Part shown: piece after piece, positions 1 to 7,318 of the stretch | Layout: every line of letters begins with the position of its first letter | Numbering within the stretch: the stretch's first letter is position 1 | Assembly (NCBI GenBank): GCA_964394565.1 | Contig: CAYMYA010000006.1 | Location: 1 to 40,150 of the forward strand | Source: CAIKHN01 sp964394565 | Lineage (GTDB): Bacteria > Patescibacteriota > Patescibacteriia > UBA9934 | Reading direction: 5' to 3' | DNA length: 40,150 bases | Position numbers and translations under genes: made by a program | The notes under the pieces: model-generated | What the model saw: only the letters and a program-made list of their open reading frames with translations | What the model was told of the DNA's origin: nothing | Databases searched by the model: none

Positions 1-13
1 TATTCTGCAATCG

Positions 14-39
14 AAAAACGGTCACCTTGCGATGACCGT
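14..39 (-). terminator. Rho-independent terminator of tRNA-Trp
   Basis: On the minus strand a 7-bp stem (ACGGTCA/TGACCGT, 18-24 with 33-39) with an 8-nt loop is followed by a run of five T. It starts 7 nt past the encoded CCA end of tRNA-Trp, so it most likely ends that transcript. Confidence 0.8.
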
Positions 40-45
40 CTCTCG

Positions 46-119
46 TGGCAGGGGCGGAGGGAATCGAACCCGCGCAAACGGTTTTGGAGACCGTTGTACT
101 ACCATTATACGACGCCCCT
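46..119 (-). tRNA. tRNA-Trp (anticodon CCA)
   Basis: Read on the minus strand, all arms fold. The 7-bp acceptor is AGGGGCG/CGCCCCT. The D-loop contains GG. The anticodon stem is ACGGT/ACCGT with loop CTCCAAA, giving anticodon CCA (UGG, Trp). The T-loop is TTCGATT. The discriminator is G and the CCA tail is encoded (48-46). The T-stem has one C-U mismatch. A terminator follows directly. No convincing promoter was recognised upstream. Confidence 0.95.
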
Positions 120-270
120 AAACAGGAAAAATCGTGTACAAAGAGCCGTTTCACCCTGAGCTTGCGCTCAACATGACAAGGCTCTCTTCACGTGCTCTCG
201 CTTAGTCGAAACCAGCAAGGCCTCGGTATTCTACAGAATATTTCGCATGATGTAAACCGTGGGGTACTGC

Positions 271-477
271 TTAGCAGTCTTTTGTGCAGCTCTGCGCGTC
301 GCGCTCAACTTTTTCGCACACAGCGTTTCCACATCGTTCAGATATTTGCGGTGCCTGAGGCACGATGGTTGGTGCGACGGGTGTGGGCGTAAATATTTTC
401 ATCCCAAAATATGCGACGATAAAAAGAAGAATGGGCAAGAGGAGGAAGGTGATGAATGTGCCGATGTATTTCAACAT
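271..477 (-). CDS. Small membrane-anchored protein with C-terminal Cys motif
   Basis: 68 aa. Residues 5-28 form a hydrophobic signal anchor, followed by a Pro-rich linker (about 30-43). The short C-terminal tail has the pattern CGNxVCExxE...SCxxDC, with four Cys (CGNAVCE and SCTKDC). The spacing resembles the CGNGVCEPGE-type cysteine motif found in secreted proteins, so the tail is probably extracytoplasmic and disulfide-bonded or metal-binding. The start is supported by a TATACT box (486-491) ending 8 nt before the ATG, so the message would be almost leaderless. It is divergent from the glycosidase gene at 537. Function unknown. Its reality is supported by the promoter position and the Cys pattern, not by a neighbour. 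Confidence 0.7.
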   Translation of the reverse strand: MLKYIGTFITFLLLPILLFIVAYFGMKIFTPTPVAPTIVPQAPQISERCGNAVCEKVERDAQSCTKDC

Positions 478-485
478 GCATCAAT

Positions 486-491
486 AGTATA
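486..491 (-). promoter_or_regulatory. -10 box TATACT for the Cys-motif microprotein
   Basis: TATACT on the minus strand ends 8 nt before the ATG at 477, which places the predicted transcription start at or next to the start codon. No good -35 hexamer is visible. Confidence 0.55.
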
Positions 492-521
492 CTCGTTGTA
501 TGTCGATGTTCCGCAGCGTGA

Positions 522-527
522 TAGGAT
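522..527 (+). promoter_or_regulatory. -10 box TAGGAT before the glycosidase gene
   Basis: TAGGAT lies 9 nt before the ATG at 537. This fits the near-leaderless arrangement seen elsewhere in the window, although the hexamer is weaker than most. Confidence 0.4.
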
Positions 528-536
528 AGGTGCTGT

Positions 537-1349
537 ATGTCGCGTGCACTATTGGGGTTGGGATGTGTGGCAATGCTGCTCATATGTATCGGCGGCGTTT
601 TTGGCGCTCGGCATGTGCAATCATGGACGGTGAGCATGGTTGAATATCTGTGGCATGGGTATACCTTGCCGCCAAACATTGAACGCAGAAGGGCGTCGAT
701 TGATGGGGAAGCGGTTTCGTTTTTGTTTGTGCGGATCGATGATTCACTCACGTGGGATTTTGCAAATGCGCCGTCGTCACCGCTTTCGGTACACGCATGG
801 CGAGAACTCCTCGATGCAGATGTTGTAGTAAACGGTGCGTATTTCACCGAAACGAATCAACCGGCGGGATATTACGTTATCGATGGGAACGCAAACATGG
901 TGTGCCCTTTAGCATCGAGTGACAGTGATATCGTCTCGGGCTACACGTTCGCGGTATGGATTCATGGAGGCACACTTGAGTTCGGATCTGTGGCAGAACA
1001 TCCAGAAATTTGTGGTGGCCCAGGCGCTCCGCCAGTGACAGCGTTTGCGTCGTTCCCAACGTTAGTGCGCCAGAATGCGGCGATGATTGAAAAGGATAGC
1101 GAGTTGAAAGCGCATAGGACAATGCTTGCAGAAACGATGGATGGCACGCGGTACATTGTGCTCACCGAATCGGGTGAGGCGACGTTATACGATCTCGCGC
1201 AGTGGTTTCTTGCGCAGTCGGAAGACTATCGCATCGTTGGCAACTTGGACGGCGGCCCGTCGACGGGCATTTCGATTCGTGGAACCCGTTGGGATGTTGA
1301 GGTGCCTTCAGCCGCTGTGCCGAATGTTATTTGGGGGACACGAAAATAA
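537..1349 (+). CDS. Phosphodiester glycosidase (NAGPA-like) family protein, membrane anchored
   Basis: 270 aa. Residues 4-23 form a hydrophobic N-terminal anchor without a clear lipobox, so the catalytic part is predicted outside the membrane. The C-terminal half carries the hallmark NLDGGPSTGI motif (about 235-244), equivalent to the LDGGGS motif of the phosphodiester glycosidase / NAGPA (PF09992) family. The GPGAPP segment and following conserved stretch (about 160-175) also fit. Family members cleave or bind sugar phosphodiesters; the substrate here cannot be told and a cell-envelope glycan is only a guess. The family call rests on motifs recognised by eye. The next gene's start lies 11 nt past the stop. 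Confidence 0.75.
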   Translation: MSRALLGLGCVAMLLICIGGVFGARHVQSWTVSMVEYLWHGYTLPPNIERRRASIDGEAVSFLFVRIDDSLTWDFANAPSSPLSVHAWRELLDADVVVNGAYFTETNQPAGYYVIDGNANMVCPLASSDSDIVSGYTFAVWIHGGTLEFGSVAEHPEICGGPGAPPVTAFASFPTLVRQNAAMIEKDSELKAHRTMLAETMDGTRYIVLTESGEATLYDLAQWFLAQSEDYRIVGNLDGGPSTGISIRGTRWDVEVPSAAVPNVIWGTRK

Positions 1350-1352
1350 TGT
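1347..1352 (+). promoter_or_regulatory. -10 box TAATGT before the alkD-like gene
   Basis: TAATGT overlaps the stop codon of the preceding gene and ends 8 nt before the ATG at 1361. It favours that ATG over the one two codons upstream. Confidence 0.4.
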
Positions 1353-1360
1353 GAATGTGT

Positions 1361-2080
1361 ATGGCGCTTCAGTACACCGCAAAACATGCACTTGCTGCGT
1401 TGCGACAGTGTGCGTCGGAAGATCGTGCGCGTATGAGCGCGAGGTTTTTTAAAACAGGGAAGGGGCAGTACGGCGAGGGAGATGTATTTCTTGGGGTGAC
1501 GGTGCCGAACGTTCGCAAGGTCGCGAAGGAGTATAAGGAGCTTGCGCTACCTGAGGTTCGGAAATTGCTTGCGTCGCCGTTTCACGAAGCGCGTTTGCTT
1601 GGGGTGATTATTTGGACTATGCAGTTTTCGCGGGGAAACGATCGTGTACGCAAAAGTATTTTTGATGCATATATCGCATCGACATCTCGCATAAATAATT
1701 GGGATCTCGTCGACGTGTCAGCACCGAATATTGTTGGCACGTGGCTTGTGGGGCGACCGAAGAACATTCTGAAAACTTTTGCGCGGTCTGCGGTGCTTTG
1801 GGAGCGACGGATTGCGGTCGTTGCGACGCTCTCCTTTATCCGTCTCGGCGACCCGTCGATGACGTTTGCTGTGGTCGATCTCGTCATGCACGATCGAGAG
1901 GATTTGATTCATAAAGCTGCGGGGTGGATGTTACGCGAGGTTGGTAAGCACTGCGGCCGCGATGTTTTAGTGGAATATCTCAAACCTCGATATTCGCGGA
2001 TGCCCCGTACCATGCTTCGGTACGCTCTTGAGCATTTTTCTGCTGTGGAAAGACGGCGCTGGCTTTTGGGCAAAATCTGA
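1361..2080 (+). CDS. alkD: DNA alkylation repair protein, AlkD-like HEAT-repeat family
   Basis: 239 aa from the ATG at 1361; an in-frame ATG at 1355 is an alternative. The protein is almost entirely helical and matches the AlkD/DNA alkylation repair family. It has the N-terminal FFKTGKGQYGEGDVFLGV segment, NVRKVAKEY, then HEAT-like repeats with the INNWDLVDVSAP and LWERRIAVVATL signatures and the late LIHKAAGWMLREVGK helix. AlkD enzymes are DNA glycosylases that remove bulky cationic alkyl bases such as 7-methylguanine without base flipping; that activity is assumed from family. Length is normal (AlkD is about 230-240 aa). It sits in a run of same-strand genes that each seem to have a separate promoter. 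Confidence 0.85.
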   Translation: MALQYTAKHALAALRQCASEDRARMSARFFKTGKGQYGEGDVFLGVTVPNVRKVAKEYKELALPEVRKLLASPFHEARLLGVIIWTMQFSRGNDRVRKSIFDAYIASTSRINNWDLVDVSAPNIVGTWLVGRPKNILKTFARSAVLWERRIAVVATLSFIRLGDPSMTFAVVDLVMHDREDLIHKAAGWMLREVGKHCGRDVLVEYLKPRYSRMPRTMLRYALEHFSAVERRRWLLGKI

Positions 2081-2086
2081 TAGCAT
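2081..2086 (+). promoter_or_regulatory. Extended -10 (TGA-TAGCAT) before the DUF3298-type gene
   Basis: TAGCAT with an upstream TG directly follows the alkD stop codon and ends 8 nt before the ATG at 2095, predicting a leaderless or nearly leaderless mRNA. Confidence 0.55.
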
Positions 2087-2094
2087 GACCGAGT

Positions 2095-2973
2095 ATGAAA
2101 AACCTTGGAAATATCGTGGCGGCGGCGGTGTTGGTTGTGGGTGTGGTTGGCCTTGGCTTTTGGCTTGTGCCGCAGTGGTTTCCGGAAGGAACGTTGGATG
2201 GTGAGCCTGACGCGGCGGTGCTGGGCGGTCCGCTCGTGTTGGAGGAGCGTACGCAAACCCGTCATGCTGACGTTGAGGGGACGGATGGGTGCGATGTGCG
2301 GTTGCTGTACCCACAAATTGTGGACGATGGATCGCTGCGCATTGCTTCCGAAGCGCGCGACAAGATGAATAATGCGATTACCGCTCAAGTGAAGGATTTT
2401 TTGAGCACAAATACGGTATCGCTCGACGAAGCGGCGACGGCGTTCGCGACGTCATGTCAGGCAGATCTTGCAGAAGCGATGTCGTGGATGTTGAATGGAG
2501 CGGAAGCGCCAGACCAGTACGACGACCCATATCTTTCACTCACCAACGGTTGGGAGAGCGAGATTGGGTATGACGTCAAGCTCAATGACGGGAAATATCT
2601 TTCGTTGGGATTTGCGAATTATCTTTCGACTGGGGGCGCACACCCGAATACGACGGAGCTGTTTCTCACGTTTGATGTTGTATCGGGGGACACTCTTTCT
2701 CTGCGTGACTTTCTTGCGACGGAAGACATGATTGCGTTTGCAGTACAGGAAAAACAGTGGCTCGTCGACACTATGACCGATCAGCTCTTTGAAGAATCTA
2801 TGCGTGAATTTGCGGCATTCGTTGCAGCCCCAACGCAAGAACGCGCAGAGGCGTACGTTGACGATGCAATTTTCTATCTCACGGCAACGGACTATGTCAC
2901 GTTCTATAATCCATACACTATTGCACCGTATGTCGCGGGGAATATTGAAGTGATGATTGCGCGGGAATCTTGA
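2095..2973 (+). CDS. Membrane-anchored PdaC/DUF4163-DUF3298 (RsiV-like) domain protein
   Basis: 292 aa. A single N-terminal membrane segment (about 5-25) is followed by an extracytoplasmic region. The part from about 65 to 180 resembles the PdaC/DUF4163 fold. The C-terminal part has DUF3298 hallmarks: YLSTGGAHPNT (about 180-190), TFDVVSGDTLSLRDFL (about 197-212) and the late FYNPYTIAPYVAG (about 270-282). These domains occur in the anti-sigma factor RsiV and in the deacetylase PdaC, where DUF3298 is thought to bind envelope glycans or lysozyme. No deacetylase catalytic domain and no sigma factor gene are seen here, so only an envelope role can be inferred. Confidence 0.75.
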   Translation: MKNLGNIVAAAVLVVGVVGLGFWLVPQWFPEGTLDGEPDAAVLGGPLVLEERTQTRHADVEGTDGCDVRLLYPQIVDDGSLRIASEARDKMNNAITAQVKDFLSTNTVSLDEAATAFATSCQADLAEAMSWMLNGAEAPDQYDDPYLSLTNGWESEIGYDVKLNDGKYLSLGFANYLSTGGAHPNTTELFLTFDVVSGDTLSLRDFLATEDMIAFAVQEKQWLVDTMTDQLFEESMREFAAFVAAPTQERAEAYVDDAIFYLTATDYVTFYNPYTIAPYVAGNIEVMIARES

Positions 2974-3007
2974 AAACATGTGTATCATACGTTGATCATC
3001 GACGTGT

Positions 3008-3013
3008 TATACT
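3008..3013 (+). promoter_or_regulatory. Extended -10 (TGT-TATACT) before the DUF1003 gene
   Basis: TATACT preceded by TG ends 7 nt before the ATG at 3021, so transcription should begin at the start codon. This decides the start against an upstream in-frame ATG at 2970. Confidence 0.65.
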
Positions 3014-3020
3014 TTTTCAT

Positions 3021-3527
3021 ATGGCACAACGGAGGACGACGGGTGGGGGTACGAAAGTGCAACCACAAATTTTTTCGGCAGGAATGCGCCGGAAGCGGAC
3101 GCCCGGCGAAAGGCTCGCTGATTCCTTCACCTATTCGTTTGGCACGTTTACGTTTTTGTTTTTTAATGCAGCATTGTTTCTCTTCTGGCTCCTTGCGAAC
3201 TTGAACGCGATTCCCGGTATTCCTGTTTTTGATCCGTATCCGTTTGGCATGCTGACGATGATTGTTTCTCTTGAAGCGATTTTTCTTTCTATTATTGTAT
3301 TGATGAGCCAGAGTCGTGCCGCGAAGGTTGCAGACTTGCGTGAAGAGATTGATTTGCAAGTGAATATTGAAATTGAACAAGAAGTGACGCAAATGCTCCG
3401 CATGCTTGCGGGGATTGAAAAGAAGCTCATGGTAAGGGAGCGAAACGGCGCGAATTTGAAGCGCATGAAGCAGGATTTAGACCTCGGCGCGCTTGAACAA
3501 CGTGTCGTCCAGGACTTAGAGCAATAA
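3021..3527 (+). CDS. DUF1003 family membrane protein
   Basis: 168 aa. The basic N-terminus is followed by the TPGERLADSFTYSFGTFTFL segment (about 25-45). Two membrane helices lie at about 45-62 and 75-97, separated by IPVFDPYPFGMLTM. The LSIIVLMSQSRAA turn at the end of helix 2 and a charged helical tail follow. This order (F-G-S/T-F motif, WxxxN between helices, DPYPF, SQNRxA-like box) is typical of DUF1003 proteins, found across bacteria without a proven function. The tail (98-168) is predicted coiled coil or helix in the cytoplasm. Confidence 0.8.
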   Translation: MAQRRTTGGGTKVQPQIFSAGMRRKRTPGERLADSFTYSFGTFTFLFFNAALFLFWLLANLNAIPGIPVFDPYPFGMLTMIVSLEAIFLSIIVLMSQSRAAKVADLREEIDLQVNIEIEQEVTQMLRMLAGIEKKLMVRERNGANLKRMKQDLDLGALEQRVVQDLEQ

Positions 3528-3569
3528 GCGTGGTTATCCACACTGTAGCGATCTGGCGTATTTTTGTTG

Positions 3570-3575
3570 TAGAAT
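3570..3575 (+). promoter_or_regulatory. -10 box TAGAAT before the unknown gene at 3583
   Basis: TAGAAT, with TG directly upstream, ends 7 nt before the ATG at 3583. The in-frame ATG at 3574 lies inside this box and so is unlikely to be the start. Confidence 0.6.
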
Positions 3576-3582
3576 GCGATAT

Positions 3583-4173
3583 ATGAATACATTTTTTGAT
3601 CGGGTTTTTGGTGGGGGAGGAAAGAAGATGGAGGCTGATCCGACTCAATCAGTACGTGAAGGACAAAAAACACCTTTGGATGAACACGCAGAGCTTCGAG
3701 TGATGAATCTACGAAGTGCTCTTGACGAATATCTTCGTCGTCCTGCGACGTCGCGTGAATTCGAAGCCGTACAACGCAAGATGACTGATCCTAAAACCGG
3801 CAATATTGAAAAGATCTCTCGAGAAGAGATGCTTCAGCGTATTGCGGATTTCGCAAAACAATTGCAGCTCAGTCAGGGTCCAGAAATACACGAGGTTCAT
3901 GGACAAGCATACACACCGCGTGGAAATCGACAAACAAATTTTGAATCAGGGCTTGCGGCGGGATTAGGGAGGGATCTTACACCGGCGGATATTCAAGACG
4001 CTGAGCGATACATCGATAGTATCCCCGGGGAACGGGAAAAGTTCAACAAAATGGTTGGAGAGGAGGCATCGCACTATGCAGAAACCGTAGCGCGAAGAAT
4101 ACTTGTTCAGCGTTTGCGAGAAGACCTACCGGATAACGTTTCATCTGATGATCAACGCATGGCAGAAAAATAA
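3583..4173 (+). CDS. Unknown soluble, charged helical protein
   Basis: 196 aa, not recognised. The N-terminus is short and Gly-rich (FGGGGKK); the rest is highly charged and helical without membrane segments. The middle has LRSALDEYLRRPATSREFEAV and the EKISREEMLQRIADFA repeat-like helices. The C-terminal half has ADIQDAERYIDSIPGER. The start is chosen from the promoter 7 nt upstream. Its last 22 nt overlap the end of the convergent gene on the minus strand (4152-5081). It is AT-richer than the flanking repair genes. Confidence 0.6.
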   Translation: MNTFFDRVFGGGGKKMEADPTQSVREGQKTPLDEHAELRVMNLRSALDEYLRRPATSREFEAVQRKMTDPKTGNIEKISREEMLQRIADFAKQLQLSQGPEIHEVHGQAYTPRGNRQTNFESGLAAGLGRDLTPADIQDAERYIDSIPGEREKFNKMVGEEASHYAETVARRILVQRLREDLPDNVSSDDQRMAEK

Positions 4174-5081
4174 AGGTATTTTTTGCCACCAATACGAATC
4201 TTCCAACGTCCACCGGGCATCCAGACCCGGTGGATGTTGAAATGGGTTTTGAAGTTGGAGTAGCCGATCATGTCGTCGAACGGGAATGGGTGTGGACCGA
4301 CGATATCGCCGAAGTTTGCGTGAACCATTTTGCGCTCAGCACAACGCTCAAACCACCACGCAACGAGCGCAACCATGGCGTGCGCTTTGCCACCGTCGCC
4401 AGTAAAGCAGCCAACGAGGTACGTACTTTCCCGTGCGTCCGGACAGTACCCCGCAACGAATCCGGCAACAATGACGTCGTCGAGTTTTGCGATGAGCACC
4501 TCGATGTCTTGTGGGTGTGCAGACATGTGGCGTTTTGCGAAGTCGAGAAATGTGTCGTGGAGCGAGCGTGGGACTTGCGAATGCGGCATCATGGCTGCGA
4601 TGTCGTGAATCGTGCCAAAGCTAAGCTTTAACTTTTCGTTCTTTTTTGTTGCGGCAAGGTGACGGCGCGCTTGCGAACTCCATCGGCTCGTGGCGTTCGG
4701 TTCAATGATCGCGATCGCTTCGAAGTGGTTCATGGAGAATTTTCGGTACCTTCGGCCGGCGCTTTTGAGGGTATCGATGAGCGAGGATGGCGGTTCGGTT
4801 GGTGGAATCCATTCGTGGATATGGATAAAGCTCGTTGCGTGGAGTACTGGCACGTCGAGATCTTTTGTGAACGTCCTGTGCCACGTGACGAACCGATTTT
4901 CAAAATCTGTCACCGTATACCCGTTTGCATGCTCAATAAGCGGACGTACAGATTTTGCTGCAACGCCTTTCCACGGGCTTGGATCATGCGACGGGAACCC
5001 TGGCAACGGGCAGATATCTCGAACAATACGCAAGCGATTGAGATTTTGGAACAGTCGAAACCGCATAGTTTTTCCAGCCAT
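4152..5081 (-). CDS. GNAT/FemAB-like acyltransferase family protein
   Basis: 309 aa. The C-terminal half has the layout of GNAT-superfamily proteins of the FemAB/BioF2-like type: IEVLIAKLDDVIVAGFVAG (about 193-211), a following strand with STYLVGCFTGDG, an HAMVALVAWWFERCAE helix, and the late FGDIVGPHPFPF...GYSNFKTHF segment resembling the GxxRFK end motif of lipid II bridge-forming transferases. An acyl or aminoacyl transfer role, perhaps on the envelope, is inferred; no substrate can be named. The ATG at 5081 is formed by a palindromic repeat; the ATG at 5066 is a plausible alternative. A TACAAT box lies 39 nt upstream. Its 3' end overlaps the convergent gene by 22 nt. Confidence 0.6.
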   Translation of the reverse strand: MAGKTMRFRLFQNLNRLRIVRDICPLPGFPSHDPSPWKGVAAKSVRPLIEHANGYTVTDFENRFVTWHRTFTKDLDVPVLHATSFIHIHEWIPPTEPPSSLIDTLKSAGRRYRKFSMNHFEAIAIIEPNATSRWSSQARRHLAATKKNEKLKLSFGTIHDIAAMMPHSQVPRSLHDTFLDFAKRHMSAHPQDIEVLIAKLDDVIVAGFVAGYCPDARESTYLVGCFTGDGGKAHAMVALVAWWFERCAERKMVHANFGDIVGPHPFPFDDMIGYSNFKTHFNIHRVWMPGGRWKIRIGGKKYLYFSAMR

Positions 5082-5105
5082 CCCCGCGTAGGTAGGGATC
5101 CATGG
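5078..5105. repeat. Dispersed palindromic repeat, copy 1 (degenerate)
   Basis: CATCCCCGCGTAGGTAGGGATCCA resembles the other copies at 6541, 11486, 11565, 17332 and 20326, with one arm decayed. It lies in the 5' leader of the acyltransferase gene and supplies its first ATG. Confidence 0.6.
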
Positions 5106-5120
5106 GGATGGAACGAGGCG

Positions 5121-5126
5121 ATTGTA
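5121..5126 (-). promoter_or_regulatory. -10 box TACAAT for the acyltransferase gene
   Basis: Minus-strand TGA-TACAAT is an extended -10. It would give a leader of about 32 nt before the ATG at 5081, running through repeat copy 1. It lies back to back with the uvrB promoter. Confidence 0.45.
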
Positions 5127-5145
5127 TCAGATTTGTGGATATCGG

Positions 5146-5174
5146 TTGCTCGTTCGGTTTCTGTTTGGTATACT
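5146..5174 (+). promoter_or_regulatory. uvrB promoter (TTGCTC - 17 - TATACT)
   Basis: TTGCTC (5146-5151), a 17-nt spacer and TATACT (5169-5174) with an extended TG. The predicted start near 5181 leaves a leader of about 51 nt that contains a real purine-rich ribosome site (GAGGGGG, 5215-5221). This makes uvrB one of the few leadered genes here. A CCCTCGAGGG palindrome overlaps that site and could hide it. Confidence 0.65.
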
Positions 5175-5231
5175 CACTTCACAGTTCATGATGACATCCC
5201 CTAGAGAAGCCCTCGAGGGGGAATTCTTTGT

Positions 5232-7316
5232 ATGCAATTCAAACTCGTTTCCAAATATCAGCCTGCAGGAGATCAGCCAAAGGCGATTGCGGAGCTTACT
5301 GCTGGTGTACAACAGGGTCTGAAGCGACAGACCTTGCTTGGTGTTACGGGCTCTGGAAAGACGTTCACCATGGCGAATGTTATTCAGAACGTGCAAAAGC
5401 CGACGCTGGTTATTGCGCACAACAAAACGCTCGCCGCGCAGCTGTGTTCCGAGTTCCGTGAGTTCTTTCCAGAGAACGCAGTGTCCTATTTCGTTTCATA
5501 CTACGACTACTATCAGCCGGAGGCATACATGCCGCGGACGGATACGTATATTGAGAAGGACGCACAGATTAACGAGGAAATTGATCGCCTGCGTCACGCG
5601 GCAACGCAATCGCTGCTCTCGCGCCGCGATGTCATTGTCGTTGCATCGGTGTCGTGTATTTACGGACTCGGTTCACCAGAAGCGTATAAGAAGGAAGTAT
5701 TGCACATTCGTGTTGGCGATACGCTCGATCGTGCAGAATTCCTGCGCCAGCTGATTTCGATGCAGTATGAGCGAACCACTGCTGATCTTACTCGCGGACA
5801 TTTCCGTGCGAAGGGCGATGTGATTGAAGTGATGCCCGCGAGCGACGAAACTGTGTGGCGTCTCGTGATTGAAGGCGGCATTGTTCGAGAGATTTTCGGA
5901 CTCGATAAGGTGACGCGCAAAATGATCGCGCAAAATGAAGATGCGTGGTTTTTTCCAGCAAAGCATTTCATGAGCGATAGTGCGGAGCGCGAGCGGGCGT
6001 TGCGGAAGATTGAAGCAGAGCTTGCAGATCGATTAAAAGAATTTGAAGCGCAAGGAAAGCTGCTTGAGTATGAGCGACTCATGCGCCGGACGCGTTACGA
6101 TATCGAGATGATCCGTAATGTCGGTTATTGTTCTGGCATCGAAAATTATTCTCGCCATTTTGACGGACGCGTTGCCGGCGAGCCCGCTCATACCCTTCTG
6201 TCATATTTTCCAGATGATTTTTTGACGATCGTCGACGAATCGCACGTCACGCTACCGCAGATCGGTGGCATGTATGCGGGGGATCAGGCCCGAAAAAACA
6301 CGTTGGTGGATTTTGGTTTCCGCTTGCCGAGCGCGAAGGATAATCGGCCGCTCACGTATTCGGAGTTCGACGGCATGATTGGCCAGGCGGTGTACGTTTC
6401 CGCGACCCCTGGCGTAGTTGAAAAAGAAACATCGGAACAAATCGTTGAGCAAATTATTCGCCCAACTGGCCTCGTCGATCCGCAGACATTGGTGTTGCCA
6501 GTTACAGCCTCGCTAGGCGCGAGTGGTGAGGGTACTTTCAGTTATCCCCGCGCAGGCGGGGATCCAGTACGTTCCGATTACCCCGGCCAGATTGCAGACA
6601 TTATCGAACGCATTAAAGATCGTGTGACGAAAGGCGAGCGAGCACTCGTGACGACGTTGACGAAAAAGATGGCAGAGGATTTAACGAGCTATTTGAAAGA
6701 AGGCGGGATGAAAGTTGCCTATTTGCATTCGGATGTCGAAACACTCGATCGCATTACGATTTTAACGGAACTTCGTCGTGGAATGTACGACGTCGTGGTC
6801 GGTGTGAACTTGTTGCGTGAAGGTCTCGACCTACCAGAAGTCTCGCTTATCGGTATTCTCGATGCGGATAAGGAAGGGTTTTTGCGTTCGGAAACGTCAC
6901 TTATTCAAACCATCGGTCGTGCTGCGCGCAACATCAATGGTCTTGTTGTCCTTTATGCCGATGGGATGACGGGATCATTGAAGCGAGCACTTGCGGAAAC
7001 TGAGCGTCGTCGCAATATTCAAATTGCGTACAACAAAGAACATGGCATTACGCCGGTGACGATTACGAAAGCGATTAATGATATTCGTGCCGAGCTTGAT
7101 CGTGAGCATGATAAGGACATTTCGAAGATTCTGGATATTGAAATCAGCGCATCGCCAGCAGAGATCGAAGAGGTGATTAAGGAAAAGGAGATTGAAATGG
7201 ATAAAGCGTCGGCGAATTTGTTGTTCGAAACTGCAGCAATTCTCCGCGACGAGATCGCAGCACTCACCAAAGAACTCGGGCAGAAGCGAAAGAAATCTCG
7301 TCGAACGAAGAAATAG
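5232..7316 (+). CDS. uvrB: Excinuclease ABC subunit B
   Basis: 694 aa. DNA-damage-verifying helicase of nucleotide excision repair, loaded by UvrA and then bound by UvrC. Visible parts: Walker A GVTGSGKT (37-44), the beta-hairpin with YYDYYQPEAY (about 91-100), Walker B IVDESHV, helicase motifs TTLTKKMAEDL, VVGVNLLREGLDLPEV and QTIGRAARN, and the C-terminal UVR motif (about 640-685) that binds UvrC. Length is near normal. An extra segment of about 24 residues after VLPV (from about 422) includes residues 436-445 encoded by palindromic repeat copy 2, in frame. The PemK-like gene begins 2 nt after the stop; uvrA follows. No uvrC is in the window. A conventional promoter and ribosome site precede it; no LexA box was recognised. 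Confidence 0.97.
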   Translation: MQFKLVSKYQPAGDQPKAIAELTAGVQQGLKRQTLLGVTGSGKTFTMANVIQNVQKPTLVIAHNKTLAAQLCSEFREFFPENAVSYFVSYYDYYQPEAYMPRTDTYIEKDAQINEEIDRLRHAATQSLLSRRDVIVVASVSCIYGLGSPEAYKKEVLHIRVGDTLDRAEFLRQLISMQYERTTADLTRGHFRAKGDVIEVMPASDETVWRLVIEGGIVREIFGLDKVTRKMIAQNEDAWFFPAKHFMSDSAERERALRKIEAELADRLKEFEAQGKLLEYERLMRRTRYDIEMIRNVGYCSGIENYSRHFDGRVAGEPAHTLLSYFPDDFLTIVDESHVTLPQIGGMYAGDQARKNTLVDFGFRLPSAKDNRPLTYSEFDGMIGQAVYVSATPGVVEKETSEQIVEQIIRPTGLVDPQTLVLPVTASLGASGEGTFSYPRAGGDPVRSDYPGQIADIIERIKDRVTKGERALVTTLTKKMAEDLTSYLKEGGMKVAYLHSDVETLDRITILTELRRGMYDVVVGVNLLREGLDLPEVSLIGILDADKEGFLRSETSLIQTIGRAARNINGLVVLYADGMTGSLKRALAETERRRNIQIAYNKEHGITPVTITKAINDIRAELDREHDKDISKILDIEISASPAEIEEVIKEKEIEMDKASANLLFETAAILRDEIAALTKELGQKRKKSRRTKK
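6541..6567. repeat. Dispersed palindromic repeat, copy 2, inside uvrB
   Basis: GTTATCCCCGCGCAGG followed by CGGGGATCCAG forms a near-perfect hairpin, almost identical to intergenic copy 4 (11565). It lies in frame in uvrB and encodes a segment read as SYPRAGGDPV. The surrounding insertion is absent from standard UvrB as remembered. Confidence 0.8.
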
Positions 7317-7318
7317 AT

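Noticed and set aside
120..270. Possible hairpin AGAGCC...GGCTCT with a CACCCTGAGCTTG segment between tRNA-Trp and the microprotein
   Set aside because: It has no T-run, no gene and no second copy in the window, so no function can be supported.
338..847. Long antisense reading frames opposite real genes (for example here and inside secA, uvrA and nrdJ)
   Set aside because: They overlap well-supported genes, have no recognisable domains and carry biased composition typical of shadow frames.
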